This document shows positions 28,190-37,056 of a stretch of 64,000 nucleotides of DNA, one piece after another; position 1 is the first letter of the stretch; each line of letters starts with the position of its first letter. This DNA comes from Bacillus sp. Cs-700 (GTDB taxonomy: Bacteria > Bacillota > Bacilli > Bacillales > Guptibacillaceae): contig NZ_CP041063.1 of NCBI RefSeq assembly GCF_011082085.1, positions 1,054,001 through 1,118,000 of the forward strand, written 5' to 3'. The position numbers and the translations under genes were made by a program. The notes under the pieces are model-generated. The model saw only the letters and a program-made list of their open reading frames with translations, ran no database searches and was not told where the DNA came from.

Positions 28190-28209
28190 AACTTCGTCCT
28201 CCTTTAGAA

Positions 28210-28629
28210 TTATAAAAATGATCGCAACGCTAGTTCATAACCCACTAATCCAAATCCTACAATTTGCCCTGTAGTGACAGGGGAAATGACAGACGTGTGT
28301 CGAAAAGGCTCTCGCTTATGTACATTTGAAATATGTACCTCTACCACTGAAACAGGAACACTAGCAATTGCATCACGGATTGCATAACTATAATGAGTGA
28401 AGGCGCCTGGATTTAGAATTATACCCGAAGCATTCTCTGCTTCATGAATCCAATCAATTAGATCCCCTTCGTGATTTGATTGACGAAAAATGACAGTTGC
28501 CTCATTTTCACGAGCTAATTGAGATAATCGCTGTTCCACATTTTCAAGCGTTTCGTTCCCATAAATGTCGGGTTCACGTTTACCCAGTCGATTTAAATTA
28601 GGTCCGTTTAGCACATAGAATGTTTTCAT
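28210..28629 (-). CDS. aroQ: Type II 3-dehydroquinate dehydratase
   Basis: Third step of the shikimate pathway; 139 residues, typical of type II. VLNGPNLNRLGKREPDIYG (about 6-24) carries the active-site Tyr and Arg loop, and NPGAFTHYSYAIRDAI and EVHISNVHKREPFR complete the site. I start at 28629 (AAGGAG 7 nt upstream); the in-frame extension to 28647 lacks support. In B. subtilis this is yqhS. Confidence 0.95.
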   Translation of the reverse strand: MKTFYVLNGPNLNRLGKREPDIYGNETLENVEQRLSQLARENEATVIFRQSNHEGDLIDWIHEAENASGIILNPGAFTHYSYAIRDAIASVPVSVVEVHISNVHKREPFRHTSVISPVTTGQIVGFGLVGYELALRSFL

Positions 28630-28683
28630 GCCAGTCTCCTTAATCATGACGATTCGGCAGTTCTCCTTAACTCAGATGTTGCA

Positions 28684-28713
28684 TAAAAAAAGAGAATGTT
28701 CCATGAACATTCT
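28684..28713 (-). terminator. Terminator of yqhR
   Basis: On the minus strand AGAATGTTC-ATG-GAACATTCT is followed by TTTTTTT, 10 nt after the yqhR stop codon. Confidence 0.8.
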
Positions 28714-28722
28714 ACCATAGCT

Positions 28723-29253
28723 TCATTTGTTTGAATAGGAAGTGACCTTTTGCTGATTCTCATGATACTCAAAGGAGATCGAATAGCCAATGAATACTCC
28801 ATAAAGTAAATAGAGGCAGATTGTTGTAATAACTGTATTGCGATCTAGTTTTGTAATTGTTGGCAAGTCAATAAACATTGGATTAAGCAAGTAGAATACA
28901 ATGATCCATAGTACAACCCCATAAGCAAGCCCTGCCAGCATATTATTGATTTTCACAAGCGTTACTTTATATAAAAATGCAACGAGAATGGAAACGAGTC
29001 CAATCGAAAGGATGCCTATCCATTGACCTAGCTGTTCATTCTTCCACTCTCCAAGTGCCCACGGTGAAAGAATTAACGAAGGCGGTATTTTCGTGAACTT
29101 AAACAAATAAGTCAAGTAACCAATAAGCCCCCAAAACAGTCCCCCCGCTATTCCGATCGTAACAATTTTTGATGTGAAAGACAGAGGTTGTTCTTGCTTA
29201 TTCTGTTCAAGCTGCTCGTTTTCTTTTGAGTCCTGCTGCTTTTCTTTTTCCAT
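28723..29253 (-). CDS. yqhR: YqhR family conserved membrane protein
   Basis: A 176-residue protein with a charged Gln/Glu/Lys N-terminus (about 1-24) and four membrane segments (about 30-50, 72-92, 100-122, 139-160). It matches YqhR by position (divergent from yqhQ, next to aroQ), size and topology. The ATG at 29253 has GAGGTG 6 nt upstream; a GTG at 29262 sits on that site. Its function is unknown. Confidence 0.8.
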   Translation of the reverse strand: MEKEKQQDSKENEQLEQNKQEQPLSFTSKIVTIGIAGGLFWGLIGYLTYLFKFTKIPPSLILSPWALGEWKNEQLGQWIGILSIGLVSILVAFLYKVTLVKINNMLAGLAYGVVLWIIVFYLLNPMFIDLPTITKLDRNTVITTICLYLLYGVFIGYSISFEYHENQQKVTSYSNK

Positions 29254-29476
29254 TACATTCACCTCATCCCTAGCATTTCCTACTGTACACGAATTTATTT
29301 ATTAGAAATTATGTGTATTGAAGAGATTAAAATCGCTAACGTTGGGGAAAATGATTATTAACATCTCCTATCTAGAGGTTTTTGCCTATTTCTTGTAGAA
29401 TGGTATTAAGTACATTTCATTAAGAGTATAATCGTTTCAAAACATTCTACTTCATACTATAGGTTGGTGAGAGATA

Positions 29477-30424
29477 TTGTCAGAAACTAACAAGCCTGCA
29501 TATGGCGGGCAAGCGGTTGTGGAAGGCGTCATGTTTCAGGGGAAACATACATCTGTAACCGCTATTCGGCGAAAGGATGGATCGATTGATTATCTAGAAG
29601 TTCCCAAGCAGCCGAAACCAATACGAACAAAACTTAAGAAGATTCCCTTTATACGCGGAGTTGTCGCAATCATTGATGCTAGTGGAAATGGGACGAAGCA
29701 TTTAAACTTCTCTAGCGAGCGTTACGATGTTGATCCCTCTGAAGATGAGGAAGTCCTCGGAAAAGATGAGCCTTCTAAACTAACTCTTTTATTAGGCGCT
29801 GCTGCTATAGGCGTTATTTCTTTCGCTTTTGTGAAAACGATTTTTACCTTATTACCAGCATTAGCTGCAGCTTCACTGGAGTTTATATTTCCAGGTCACG
29901 TGGTTCAGAATTTAATAGAAGGTTTCATTAAACTGATTCTACTGCTCGGCTATATTTATTTCATTTCACTCACGCCTATCGTTAAAAGAGTGTTTCAGTA
30001 TCATGGTGCAGAGCACAAAGTAATCAATGCTTATGAAGCTGGATTACCTATTACGATCGATAATGTGCAAAAACAATCACGATTGCATTACCGATGCGGA
30101 AGTAGCTTTATTCTTTTCACAGTCGTCATTGGAGTATTTATTTATCTATTAGTTCCCACTGACCCTTTATGGGTCAGGTTAGTATATCGTGTTGCATTAA
30201 TACCAGTTGTCCTTGGTGTCTCTTTTGAAGTTCTTCAGCTAACGAACAAAGTGAGAGACATCCCAGTTTTGAAGGGGCTTGGCTACCCAGGATTATGGGT
30301 ACAGCTCCTAACGACGAAGAATCCTGATGATAAGCAAGTAGAAGTAGCCATTCACTCATTTAAAGAACTACTTTCTCGAGATAAATTACGAGAGGAAGAT
30401 GATTCAAGCACAAAAGTTGTGTAA
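29477..30424 (+). CDS. yqhQ: DUF1385 family membrane protein YqhQ
   Basis: A 315-residue protein of the YqhQ/DUF1385 family. The N-terminal YGGQAVVEGVMFQGKHTSVTA is the diagnostic motif, and RVFQYHGAEHKVINAYEAG (about 170-188) and HYRCGSSFILF are conserved. There are about four membrane spans. The start is TTG at 29477 behind GGTGAG. Its function is unknown (a metal-site-like His/Glu/Cys pattern is visible). It is divergent from yqhR and is followed by yqhP. Confidence 0.92.
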   Translation: MSETNKPAYGGQAVVEGVMFQGKHTSVTAIRRKDGSIDYLEVPKQPKPIRTKLKKIPFIRGVVAIIDASGNGTKHLNFSSERYDVDPSEDEEVLGKDEPSKLTLLLGAAAIGVISFAFVKTIFTLLPALAAASLEFIFPGHVVQNLIEGFIKLILLLGYIYFISLTPIVKRVFQYHGAEHKVINAYEAGLPITIDNVQKQSRLHYRCGSSFILFTVVIGVFIYLLVPTDPLWVRLVYRVALIPVVLGVSFEVLQLTNKVRDIPVLKGLGYPGLWVQLLTTKNPDDKQVEVAIHSFKELLSRDKLREEDDSSTKVV

Positions 30425-30446
30425 AGATGAACAGGAGGTGAATCAT

Positions 30447-30836
30447 TTGTCGCGCCGTGTTGTTCAACCTCTGATTTATTTATTAATAGGTCTTGCAGCT
30501 ATTGGTTTTTTGTGGAAAATATTCACAGATCCAAGCGGACTTTTCAAGCAGCTTCTTATCACTGCAGCAATTGCCGTCTTGATCATCTTTATTGCCAAAA
30601 AATTGATGGCAAAAAAAATGGGGCAACAATCAACTGCCTATCAAAGAGCTGCAAAACAATCTTCAAAATTAAAAAAGAAAAAAGCTACACCTAGAAGAAA
30701 TGCCACTCACCTACGGGTCATCCCATCTAAACGACATATGCCTAAGAAGCGTTCATTACAAGAAGACAAGAAAGAAAATCCTTTTACGGTCATTGAAGGA
30801 CGTAAAGGCAAGAAGAAAAACAGAGCTCTTTTTTAA
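30447..30836 (+). CDS. yqhP: YqhP/SA1362 family membrane protein
   Basis: A 129-residue protein with two membrane helices (about 6-22, 35-53) and a very basic C-terminal half (KQSSKLKKKKATPRR). TTG 30447 is chosen because AGGAGGTG lies 6 nt upstream; the longer frame to 30399 overlaps yqhQ without a site. It forms an operon with yqhQ. Its function is unknown. Confidence 0.8.
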   Translation: MSRRVVQPLIYLLIGLAAIGFLWKIFTDPSGLFKQLLITAAIAVLIIFIAKKLMAKKMGQQSTAYQRAAKQSSKLKKKKATPRRNATHLRVIPSKRHMPKKRSLQEDKKENPFTVIEGRKGKKKNRALF

Positions 30837-30895
30837 AAAAAGTGAAGCACCGTGCTTTTAGCAAGAGTTCTCATTTAAATTTAAGTCTTTCAATT

Positions 30896-30929
30896 AAGAA
30901 AGGATGGCTGATATCAGCCATCCTTTCTT
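30896..30929. terminator. Bidirectional terminator, perfect 34-bp palindrome
   Basis: Both arms (AAGAAAGGATGGCTGAT and its exact complement) pair without a mismatch. It terminates yqhQP on the plus strand and the patatin gene on the minus strand. The patatin stop codon (30916-30914) is inside the stem. Confidence 0.85.
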
Positions 30930-31828
30930 TGTATTTCGGGCATTTTCCGCCACGTATTGAGGAATTGAGAAGTTCGCTCCTTACCTAACATAATTAATTT
31001 CTTCTGGCCATGTCTCTCTAATTTAAATGCAGTGGTAATATCCTGATTGATCGGAATGAATACAATATTTTGAGCTTTTTGATCTTCAATGTATCGTGCA
31101 TCATGAGCTCGTTTCATTGTTTCAAAGAGAGCCTGATACATGTCAACGGCATTGGATATTTTATTTTCAGGAATTTGATTAAAGTTTGCACTCAGTTGAA
31201 ACCCCAGCACAGGGCGAAGGGGTTTTTTATTTTCAGGCGGTTGAAAAACCCACAGTGGAAAATTACTCAAAATCCCCCCATCTACCATGTAATGTTTTTT
31301 TCCATTAATGGAATAGAGAGGCTGAGGCTTAAAAAAGAATGGCAAACTTGCACTCATCCGCACTGCTTTAGCAACTGAAAATTGCTCTGGCACAAATCCA
31401 TAATGGGCAAGGTCATCAGGTAATACAACAAGCCTTCCTTTCGTAATATCTGATACGATAATCTTAAGGGAACCTTCAGGCAGATCTCCAAATGTTGAAA
31501 TTCCTTTCTTTTTCAATAATCCGCCCACCCAAAGTTCTAGGTCCTTTCCAGAATAAAGACCAAGATTCCAATATAACATCAACCAGCGAAGAAGCGGGAA
31601 CGTAAAACCTGAATTTTTCTCTAATAGTGAAGTCAAATCTGTATCAAGCAATATGTTTTCTAACTCATGCCCCTTATACCCTGCAATGATCAGTGCAGCA
31701 ATAAGAGCACCAGCACTCGTTCCAGCTGTTCTCTTAAATGATAGCCCTTTTTTCTCCACAGCTTGAAGTGCTCCCACAAGTGCAATTCCTTTTACTCCCC
31801 CACCTGAAAACACTCCGTCAATATACAC
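30914..31828 (-). CDS. yqhO: Patatin-like phospholipase (YqhO)
   Basis: A 304-residue patatin-fold hydrolase: oxyanion-hole loop GGGVKG (about 9-14), nucleophile motif GTSAG (about 36-40) and catalytic Asp in DGGILSNFP (about 185). The Ser-Asp dyad is intact, so lipid acyl-hydrolase activity is expected; the substrate is unknown. The start is GTG 31828, with AAGGAGGT 6 nt upstream, giving MYIDGVFSGGG. It is convergent with yqhQP. Confidence 0.92.
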   Translation of the reverse strand: MYIDGVFSGGGVKGIALVGALQAVEKKGLSFKRTAGTSAGALIAALIIAGYKGHELENILLDTDLTSLLEKNSGFTFPLLRWLMLYWNLGLYSGKDLELWVGGLLKKKGISTFGDLPEGSLKIIVSDITKGRLVVLPDDLAHYGFVPEQFSVAKAVRMSASLPFFFKPQPLYSINGKKHYMVDGGILSNFPLWVFQPPENKKPLRPVLGFQLSANFNQIPENKISNAVDMYQALFETMKRAHDARYIEDQKAQNIVFIPINQDITTAFKLERHGQKKLIMLGKERTSQFLNTWRKMPEIQRKDG

Positions 31829-31930
31829 TTCCCTACCTCCTTCCAACCTTATTAAAGCCTAAGCTTATAAGCTAAGATTTAGTACAGAAAAAAAGATATT
31901 GTTTCATATATCGATAAAGCCTTTATTGAT

Positions 31931-31969
31931 AAAAAAAGGAACAATCCGATTACACCTCGGATTGTTCCT
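31931..31969 (-). terminator. Terminator of mntR
   Basis: On the minus strand AGGAACAATCCGA pairs with TCGGATTGTTCCT, followed by a run of seven T. The mntR TAA is in the loop and its last codons form the 5' arm. Confidence 0.9.
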
Positions 31970-32396
31970 CGTGAGCTTCTTCATTTTTCCGCTGGACTTC
32001 CCTAAGTTCATCCACTCGTCCATTCGTTTCTTCAAAATATTGGACTAGATCTCCAATTCGATCAATAGCATCCCAACTTAAATGATGCTCAATCCCTTCA
32101 ACGTCTTCGTATATGTTCTCTTCATTAACCCCGATAACACCTAGAAATTGTTCAAGCAAAGCATGGCGATCAACGAGTCGCTTGCCTAGCTTTTTCCCTT
32201 TGGGAGTAAGCATGAAGCCGCGATACTTTTCGTAAACGACATATTTACCTTTATCTAATTTTTGAATCATTTTTGTTACCGAGGAGGGATGTACCTCTAG
32301 TGCTTCCGCAATGTCTGATACGCGAGCATACCCTTTTCCGTCTATTAGTGCATAAATACGTTCAATATAATCTTCCATACTTGGAGTAGTGGCCAT
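31950..32396 (-). CDS. mntR: Manganese transport regulator MntR
   Basis: DtxR-family Mn2+-dependent repressor of manganese uptake; 148 residues. The metal ligands of B. subtilis MntR are conserved: Asp and Glu in MEDYIE (here 9 and 12), His in DRHALLE and Glu/Glu/His in DVEGIEHHL. The winged helix has [17 protein letters not shown] start at [10 protein letters not shown] (32396, GGAGGG upstream); the frame extends to 32501 without a site. Confidence 0.95.
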   Translation of the reverse strand: MATTPSMEDYIERIYALIDGKGYARVSDIAEALEVHPSSVTKMIQKLDKGKYVVYEKYRGFMLTPKGKKLGKRLVDRHALLEQFLGVIGVNEENIYEDVEGIEHHLSWDAIDRIGDLVQYFEETNGRVDELREVQRKNEEAHEEQSEV

Positions 32397-32530
32397 TGGA
32401 TTCCCTCCATCTTTTATTCCATTTAAGCCAGTTAATAAAAGCATACACCATAGTATGGGCGGATACAAGGAAAGGTTCCATATGCTTTTATTAAGAGGCA
32501 AACCTCAGTGAACTAGCTAAAGGAGATCAC

Positions 32531-32566
32531 AAAAAGATGAAGGATAAACGTTTCCGCTTATCCTTC
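32531..32566 (-). terminator. Terminator of nrdJ
   Basis: On the minus strand GAAGGATAAGCG-GAAA-CGTTTATCCTTC (GNRA loop, one G-U pair) is followed by ATCTTTTTG. It starts 12 nt past the stop codon. Confidence 0.8.
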
Positions 32567-32577
32567 GCTCCCTTATC

Positions 32578-35142
32578 CTAAAGTCCGCACTTCAGTTGTG
32601 CACTACAATTATCACATGTATTACATCCACCGATTTCTTTTACTTGCCCTTTCCGACAAACTGGACACGTATTTCCTACTTCAGACCCGATTGTTACATC
32701 AGTTGAACGAAGGTCAGTGATTGTATCAACAAGAACAACTTGTTTCTTTTCTTCCATCCCATCCTCAAATTCAAGCTGCTCAAATGAATTATCCTCAGCT
32801 TTAAGGGTTAGAACTTGAGAATCACGGCTACCATCTACATAAACGGTGCCTCCCTTAGCGCCACCATTGTAAAGACGTTCATAAACAGCTTCTACTTGCT
32901 TTACGGAATACCCTTTTGGCGCGTTTACCGTTTTAGAGATTGAACTATCTACCCAGCGCTGAATCACACATTGCGTATCAGCATGATCTTCAGGCGCAAG
33001 TTCCATTGCGGACACAAACCATTCTGGCAACTTCTCGGGATCTGCTTCTGGATTTCTCTCGTAGTATTCTGCAAGTATGTCTGCTTTCACTTCGATAAAT
33101 TTACCGAGGCGACCACTGCGGAAATAAGAGAACGAGAAGTATGGCTCAAGGCCGGTAGAAACGCCAACCATCGTCCCTGTACTACCCGTAGGCGCTACAG
33201 TTAGTAGATGTGAGTTACGAATACCATAATCCATAATGCTTTCTCGTAAGTCATTCGGCATTTGTTGCATATAGCCAGTGTTAACAAAAGCTTCACGTAA
33301 CCGATTTGTTTCCTCTGCTGTTTTACCTTCAAGGAACGGGAAACTGCCTTTTTCCTTAGCTAAGTCAACTGAAGCACGATAAGCCGTTGTCGCGATCGTT
33401 TCAAATATTTGATCAGTTAACTTATTGCCTTCTTCTGAGCCGTACACTGTTTCGCAATAGATCAATAAATCATGAAGGCCCATTACTCCTAGACCCACAC
33501 GGCGCTCACCAAGAGCTTGTTTTTCGTTTTCTTTTAAGAAATAAGGCGTTGCATCAATAACGTTATCTTGCATTCTTACGCCAACTTCAACAGTTTCTCT
33601 CAATTTTTCAAAATCGACTGTTTTCGTCTCTTTATTTGCCATTTCAGCAAGGTTTACAGCCGCAAGGTTACAAACTGAATAAGGCGCTAATGGTTGCTCT
33701 CCACAAGGATTGGTTGCTACCACTTTTTGGCCATAAGATGTAGCGTTTGTTTTTTCATTAGCATTATCAATAAAGAAGATTCCTGGTTCTGCCGAATACG
33801 TTGCACAAATATTGATAAGATCCCATAGCTCTTTTGCCTTAACTTTACGATACGTTCTTACAGGGAATCCTTGTTCCTTCCAATCACGAACATCACCTGA
33901 TTCATGCCAGTTCTCATTGTAGAAACTCATTTGTTCTTTCGTATAGTTTTCTACATCAGGGAAGCGCAGTTCATACTCAGCATCGTTTTCGACTGCATCC
34001 ATGAAATCCTTCGTAAGACAAACAGAAATATTTGCTCCAGTTAAAAAGTCTGGATTATGAACGGAATACGTACCACCAGTCGCTAATTTCTCCTGTGCGT
34101 CTTGCATCACTTTTTCTTCAAAACCACCTGTACCGGGGATACTACGATAATTTAGAATGCTTTGGTACATCGATCTCTCAGCATCAGAAAGAGGCGTGAA
34201 TTTAAGTTTATCTTCTGCAAGCTTTTTAATTTGCTCGTCTTTTGTGTTTTCCACAAGAAAACGAAGGATGCGTGGGTTTTGCATTTTTGAAATGATGAAT
34301 TCAATAATATCAGGATGCCAATCTGCAAGCATGATCATCTGTGCACCGCGACGTGATCCGCCCTGCTCTACGAGATGTGTAAGCTTTGCAATATCATCAA
34401 GCCATGAAACGGACCCCGATGACTTTCCATTAACTCCTCTTGCAAGAGTGTTCCTTGGACGAAGCGTTGAGCCATTTGTCCCTACTCCGCCTCCGCGACT
34501 CATAATTTCCATTACCTGTTTGCGGTGCTCCGAAATGCCTTCTCTTGAATCTTGTGGAAACGGCATAACATAACAATTAAAATAGGTTACTTCCGTATCT
34601 GCACCTGCGCCATATAGTACTCGTCCTGCCGGGACAAAGTTCATTGATGAAAGTTCATTATAGAACCGATCTTCCCAATATTTCTTTTCACCATCCGTTT
34701 TCTCAACATCTGCCAAGCCCCGAGCGTTTCGTCGTGCAATTTGCTCATAGTAAACTTCAAGAGGCTTCTCAATAACATCCAATGAACGTACAATTAAGCC
34801 AGTTTCTCTCTCTTCTTCAGTATCCAGTACACCGACATAGTCTTCATGCACAGCAACAGTCGCTTTCTTTGAAGCTAGGTCGATATTTTCAATATATCCA
34901 AGACCTCGTGCTGGGAACTTTGGATCTTCCTTAATCGTTAAGACAACAAAATCACCTTTTTGTAACGTCTTTTTTTCAGTATCTTTAAAGGCATAGCGAT
35001 CCAGCATAACAAGACGACTTACACCTTTGTGGCTAAGGTGCATATCTTCTGTAATAGGATGAACCTGCGCGAACATCTCAATATCTTTATTTAACTGTGC
35101 GATGTTAATAGACCTTCTTTTTTCATTGGTTTTTATTGTCAT
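32578..35142 (-). CDS. nrdJ: Adenosylcobalamin-dependent (class II) ribonucleotide reductase
   Basis: An 854-residue class II RNR making dNTPs with coenzyme B12, independent of oxygen. NCYVMPFPQDSREGI, the active-site NPCGEQPLAPYSVCNLAAVNLAEM and the phosphate-binding VAPTGSTGTMVGVSTGLEP are present. The C-terminal tail has two CxxC pairs (CPVC, CNTC) for re-reduction. The ATG at 35142 has GGAGGGG 5 nt upstream; the frame to 35172 has none. Two NrdR boxes lie upstream. No cobalamin riboswitch is seen. Confidence 0.96.
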   Translation of the reverse strand: MTIKTNEKRRSINIAQLNKDIEMFAQVHPITEDMHLSHKGVSRLVMLDRYAFKDTEKKTLQKGDFVVLTIKEDPKFPARGLGYIENIDLASKKATVAVHEDYVGVLDTEEERETGLIVRSLDVIEKPLEVYYEQIARRNARGLADVEKTDGEKKYWEDRFYNELSSMNFVPAGRVLYGAGADTEVTYFNCYVMPFPQDSREGISEHRKQVMEIMSRGGGVGTNGSTLRPRNTLARGVNGKSSGSVSWLDDIAKLTHLVEQGGSRRGAQMIMLADWHPDIIEFIISKMQNPRILRFLVENTKDEQIKKLAEDKLKFTPLSDAERSMYQSILNYRSIPGTGGFEEKVMQDAQEKLATGGTYSVHNPDFLTGANISVCLTKDFMDAVENDAEYELRFPDVENYTKEQMSFYNENWHESGDVRDWKEQGFPVRTYRKVKAKELWDLINICATYSAEPGIFFIDNANEKTNATSYGQKVVATNPCGEQPLAPYSVCNLAAVNLAEMANKETKTVDFEKLRETVEVGVRMQDNVIDATPYFLKENEKQALGERRVGLGVMGLHDLLIYCETVYGSEEGNKLTDQIFETIATTAYRASVDLAKEKGSFPFLEGKTAEETNRLREAFVNTGYMQQMPNDLRESIMDYGIRNSHLLTVAPTGSTGTMVGVSTGLEPYFSFSYFRSGRLGKFIEVKADILAEYYERNPEADPEKLPEWFVSAMELAPEDHADTQCVIQRWVDSSISKTVNAPKGYSVKQVEAVYERLYNGGAKGGTVYVDGSRDSQVLTLKAEDNSFEQLEFEDGMEEKKQVVLVDTITDLRSTDVTIGSEVGNTCPVCRKGQVKEIGGCNTCDNCSAQLKCGL

Positions 35143-35256
35143 ATAAACCCCTCCGTTTCGACATTTATACATATAAGAGCAACTCTAGATGTATGTAACT
35201 GTGATAAATCGTCTTGATTAATAGTAGCACATGTCCATCATGCAGACAATCATTTT

Positions 35257-35272
35257 AAACCATATATAGTGT
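35257..35272. promoter_or_regulatory. NrdR box 1
   Basis: AAACCATATATAGTGT matches the NrdR box (acaCwAtATaTwGtgt) with two mismatches. It covers the likely -10 (TATATA on the minus strand) of nrdJ. Confidence 0.75.
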
Positions 35273-35289
35273 TCAGAATTCTTTGCCCA

Positions 35290-35305
35290 ATACTACATAT
35301 AGTAA
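35290..35305. promoter_or_regulatory. NrdR box 2
   Basis: ATACTACATATAGTAA keeps the core CTACATATAG. It is 33 bp (about three helical turns) from box 1, the integral-turn spacing usual for paired NrdR boxes. Confidence 0.7.
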
Positions 35306-35534
35306 AACGGCGGATGTTCGTTTAATTTGTCAACTTTCAAATTAAGTGAAAATACGAGATTAAACTCGATAAATCAAGGTTGAATTACAAGAACAGAGAA
35401 AAAAGAGGAATTTTGTCTATTGCACATTTATCCACATTCTGTCTTTTGATCTTAGCCTATCTTTAAATAAAGAATGCGTTTCGTTAATGCAACAAGATTA
35501 ACTTTAGAACATTTGTTCCTCTATAGTCAATAGG
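35306..35534. other. Intergenic region between nrdJ regulatory sites and lipM
   Basis: AT-rich, without a credible gene. It contains one perfect consensus DnaA box TTATCCACA (35428-35436) and otherwise nothing recognised. Confidence 0.5.
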
Positions 35535-35557
35535 AAAAAGCACCCATGGCAGGTGCT
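35535..35557 (-). terminator. Terminator of lipM
   Basis: On the minus strand AGCACC-TGCCAT-GGGTGCT is followed by TTTT. The lipM TGA touches the stem. Confidence 0.7.
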
Positions 35558-36387
35558 CATTTACTAAAGTTCCATTCGTTACTTGCATACTTGTCCATCG
35601 CCAAATCGTTCACGTAAGCTTCTTGTTCTTCTGATAGCTCAAATGGGACTAACTCAATGTTAAGGCCTTTTTGAAATCCATCATAAAAGGCTTTAATCGC
35701 TTCTGAAATTGATATCGGTGTATCGCGAAGTGCATTAATAGCCACCGCTTTGTTTCTGAATCCTCTTTGCATCCGTTCACGAATACGATCATTTTTAAAT
35801 TTAAAGCAATCAAACAATTTATCTTCATCAATATCTAGCAAAATAGAGCCATGCTGAAGGATGACACCTTTTTGGCGCGTTTGAGCACTCCCAGCCACTT
35901 TCCGTCCTTCTACAACAAGTTCATAATACGAGGGAGAATCAAAGCATACTCCAGACCTCGGAGCCCTAAGTTCTTCTTTTTCTTTCTCAGTTTCAGGAAC
36001 AGAGAAGTAAGCATTTAAACCAAGTTGTTGAAAACCAATCAATAGGCCTTCAGAAATAACACGGTATGCTTCCCTTACTGTAGTTGGCATATCAGGATAA
36101 TCTTCAGATACAATAACGCTGTATGTAACCTCTTTATCATGAAGAACAGCTCTTCCACCTGTAGGTCTTCTCACAAAGCCCAACCCATAGTTCTCTACGG
36201 CTTCCATATTTATATCTTTTTCAATACGTTGGAAGTAACCGATTGATAGGGTTGGAGGATTCCACCCGTAAAATCGAATGACTGGAGGTATGCTCCCTTC
36301 ACTGTGCCATTTCAACAACGCTTCATCTAGTGCCATGTTATATGCTGGAGAACGTTCTCCCGAATCAATAAATGCCCATTGCTTCAT
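35557..36387 (-). CDS. lipM: Octanoyltransferase LipM
   Basis: Transfers octanoate from acyl carrier protein to GcvH to start lipoate synthesis; 276 residues (B. subtilis LipM 278). [18 protein letters not shown] (about 73-90), the acyl-thioester Cys148 in [18 protein letters not shown] and the conserved Lys in [21 protein letters not shown] are intact. I start at 36387 (AAGGAG 8 nt upstream). Its position beside the gcv genes fits its role, since the H protein is its acceptor. Confidence 0.94.
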   Translation of the reverse strand: MKQWAFIDSGERSPAYNMALDEALLKWHSEGSIPPVIRFYGWNPPTLSIGYFQRIEKDINMEAVENYGLGFVRRPTGGRAVLHDKEVTYSVIVSEDYPDMPTTVREAYRVISEGLLIGFQQLGLNAYFSVPETEKEKEELRAPRSGVCFDSPSYYELVVEGRKVAGSAQTRQKGVILQHGSILLDIDEDKLFDCFKFKNDRIRERMQRGFRNKAVAINALRDTPISISEAIKAFYDGFQKGLNIELVPFELSEEQEAYVNDLAMDKYASNEWNFSK

Positions 36388-36620
36388 TATCGGTACTCCT
36401 TTATCACAGTTAATTTCTAACACCTCTCCTATTCTAGCAGAGGTGAAAATGGATGACCAATGAACACTCTCTTATTTTATAAAAGAAAGATCGATACGTG
36501 ACGGATGTTATTTCTAACCAAGGCGAATTTTTTATTTATTCTTTTTTTCTTTTGCGGAAAGGGGAAAAGACGTGTAAACTTAAGGTTGTCGATTTTACTT
36601 GAAAGGGTGTAACAAAGTAT

Positions 36621-36992
36621 ATGGAATGGATTATCGCATTACTCGTCGCGATCATTGTGTATGTTGTCATTACTCGCTACATACAGAAAAGGAATTTGAA
36701 AACGTTAACGGAGGAAGAATTCCGAGCGGGCTACCGTAAAGCCCAACTGATTGATGTTCGTGAACCAAACGAATTTGATAACGGCCATATTCTCGGCGCA
36801 AGAAATATTCCTGTTAGTCAACTCAAAATGCGTATCAAAGAAATTCGCAAAGACCAGCCAGTCTATATGTATGATTACAACGGAATTATTGTCGCTCGTG
36901 CTGCAAGCATCCTTAGAAAGCACGGGATTAAGGACCTTTATCAGTTAAAAGGCGGCTTCAAAAAATGGGGCGGAAAAGTAAAGAAGAAGTAA
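36621..36992 (+). CDS. yqhL: Rhodanese-like protein YqhL lacking the catalytic cysteine
   Basis: A 123-residue protein with one N-terminal membrane helix (about 3-20) and a rhodanese domain (LIDVREPNEFDNGHILGARNIP, about 43-64). At the place of the active-site Cys loop it reads YMYDYNGIIVARAA, with Asp85 where Cys is expected, and the whole protein has no Cys. Sulfur transfer is therefore unlikely; it may be a binding or scaffold version. It is on the plus strand between lipM and gcvPB and ends in a bidirectional terminator. Confidence 0.85.
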   Translation: MEWIIALLVAIIVYVVITRYIQKRNLKTLTEEEFRAGYRKAQLIDVREPNEFDNGHILGARNIPVSQLKMRIKEIRKDQPVYMYDYNGIIVARAASILRKHGIKDLYQLKGGFKKWGGKVKKK

Positions 36993-37020
36993 AAAGCAGC
37001 TGCTACGCAGCTGCTTTTTT
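36991..37020. terminator. Bidirectional terminator of yqhL and gcvPB
   Basis: AAAAAGCAGCTG and CAGCTGCTTTTTT arms have U-runs on both strands. The yqhL TAA overlaps the 5' arm. Confidence 0.85.
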
Positions 37021-37056
37021 ATTTCCGAAAAGTATTTAACTACGCTGATAGACAGA

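Noticed and set aside
30896-30929. Perfect 34-bp palindrome as a recombination or regulator site
   Set aside because: Its place between convergent genes, overlapping a stop codon and followed by T-rich tracts, is explained by a bidirectional terminator.
35143-35534. Cobalamin riboswitch upstream of the B12-dependent RNR
   Set aside because: No B12-box sequence or multi-stem aptamer pattern is visible; the region is AT-rich and holds NrdR boxes instead.
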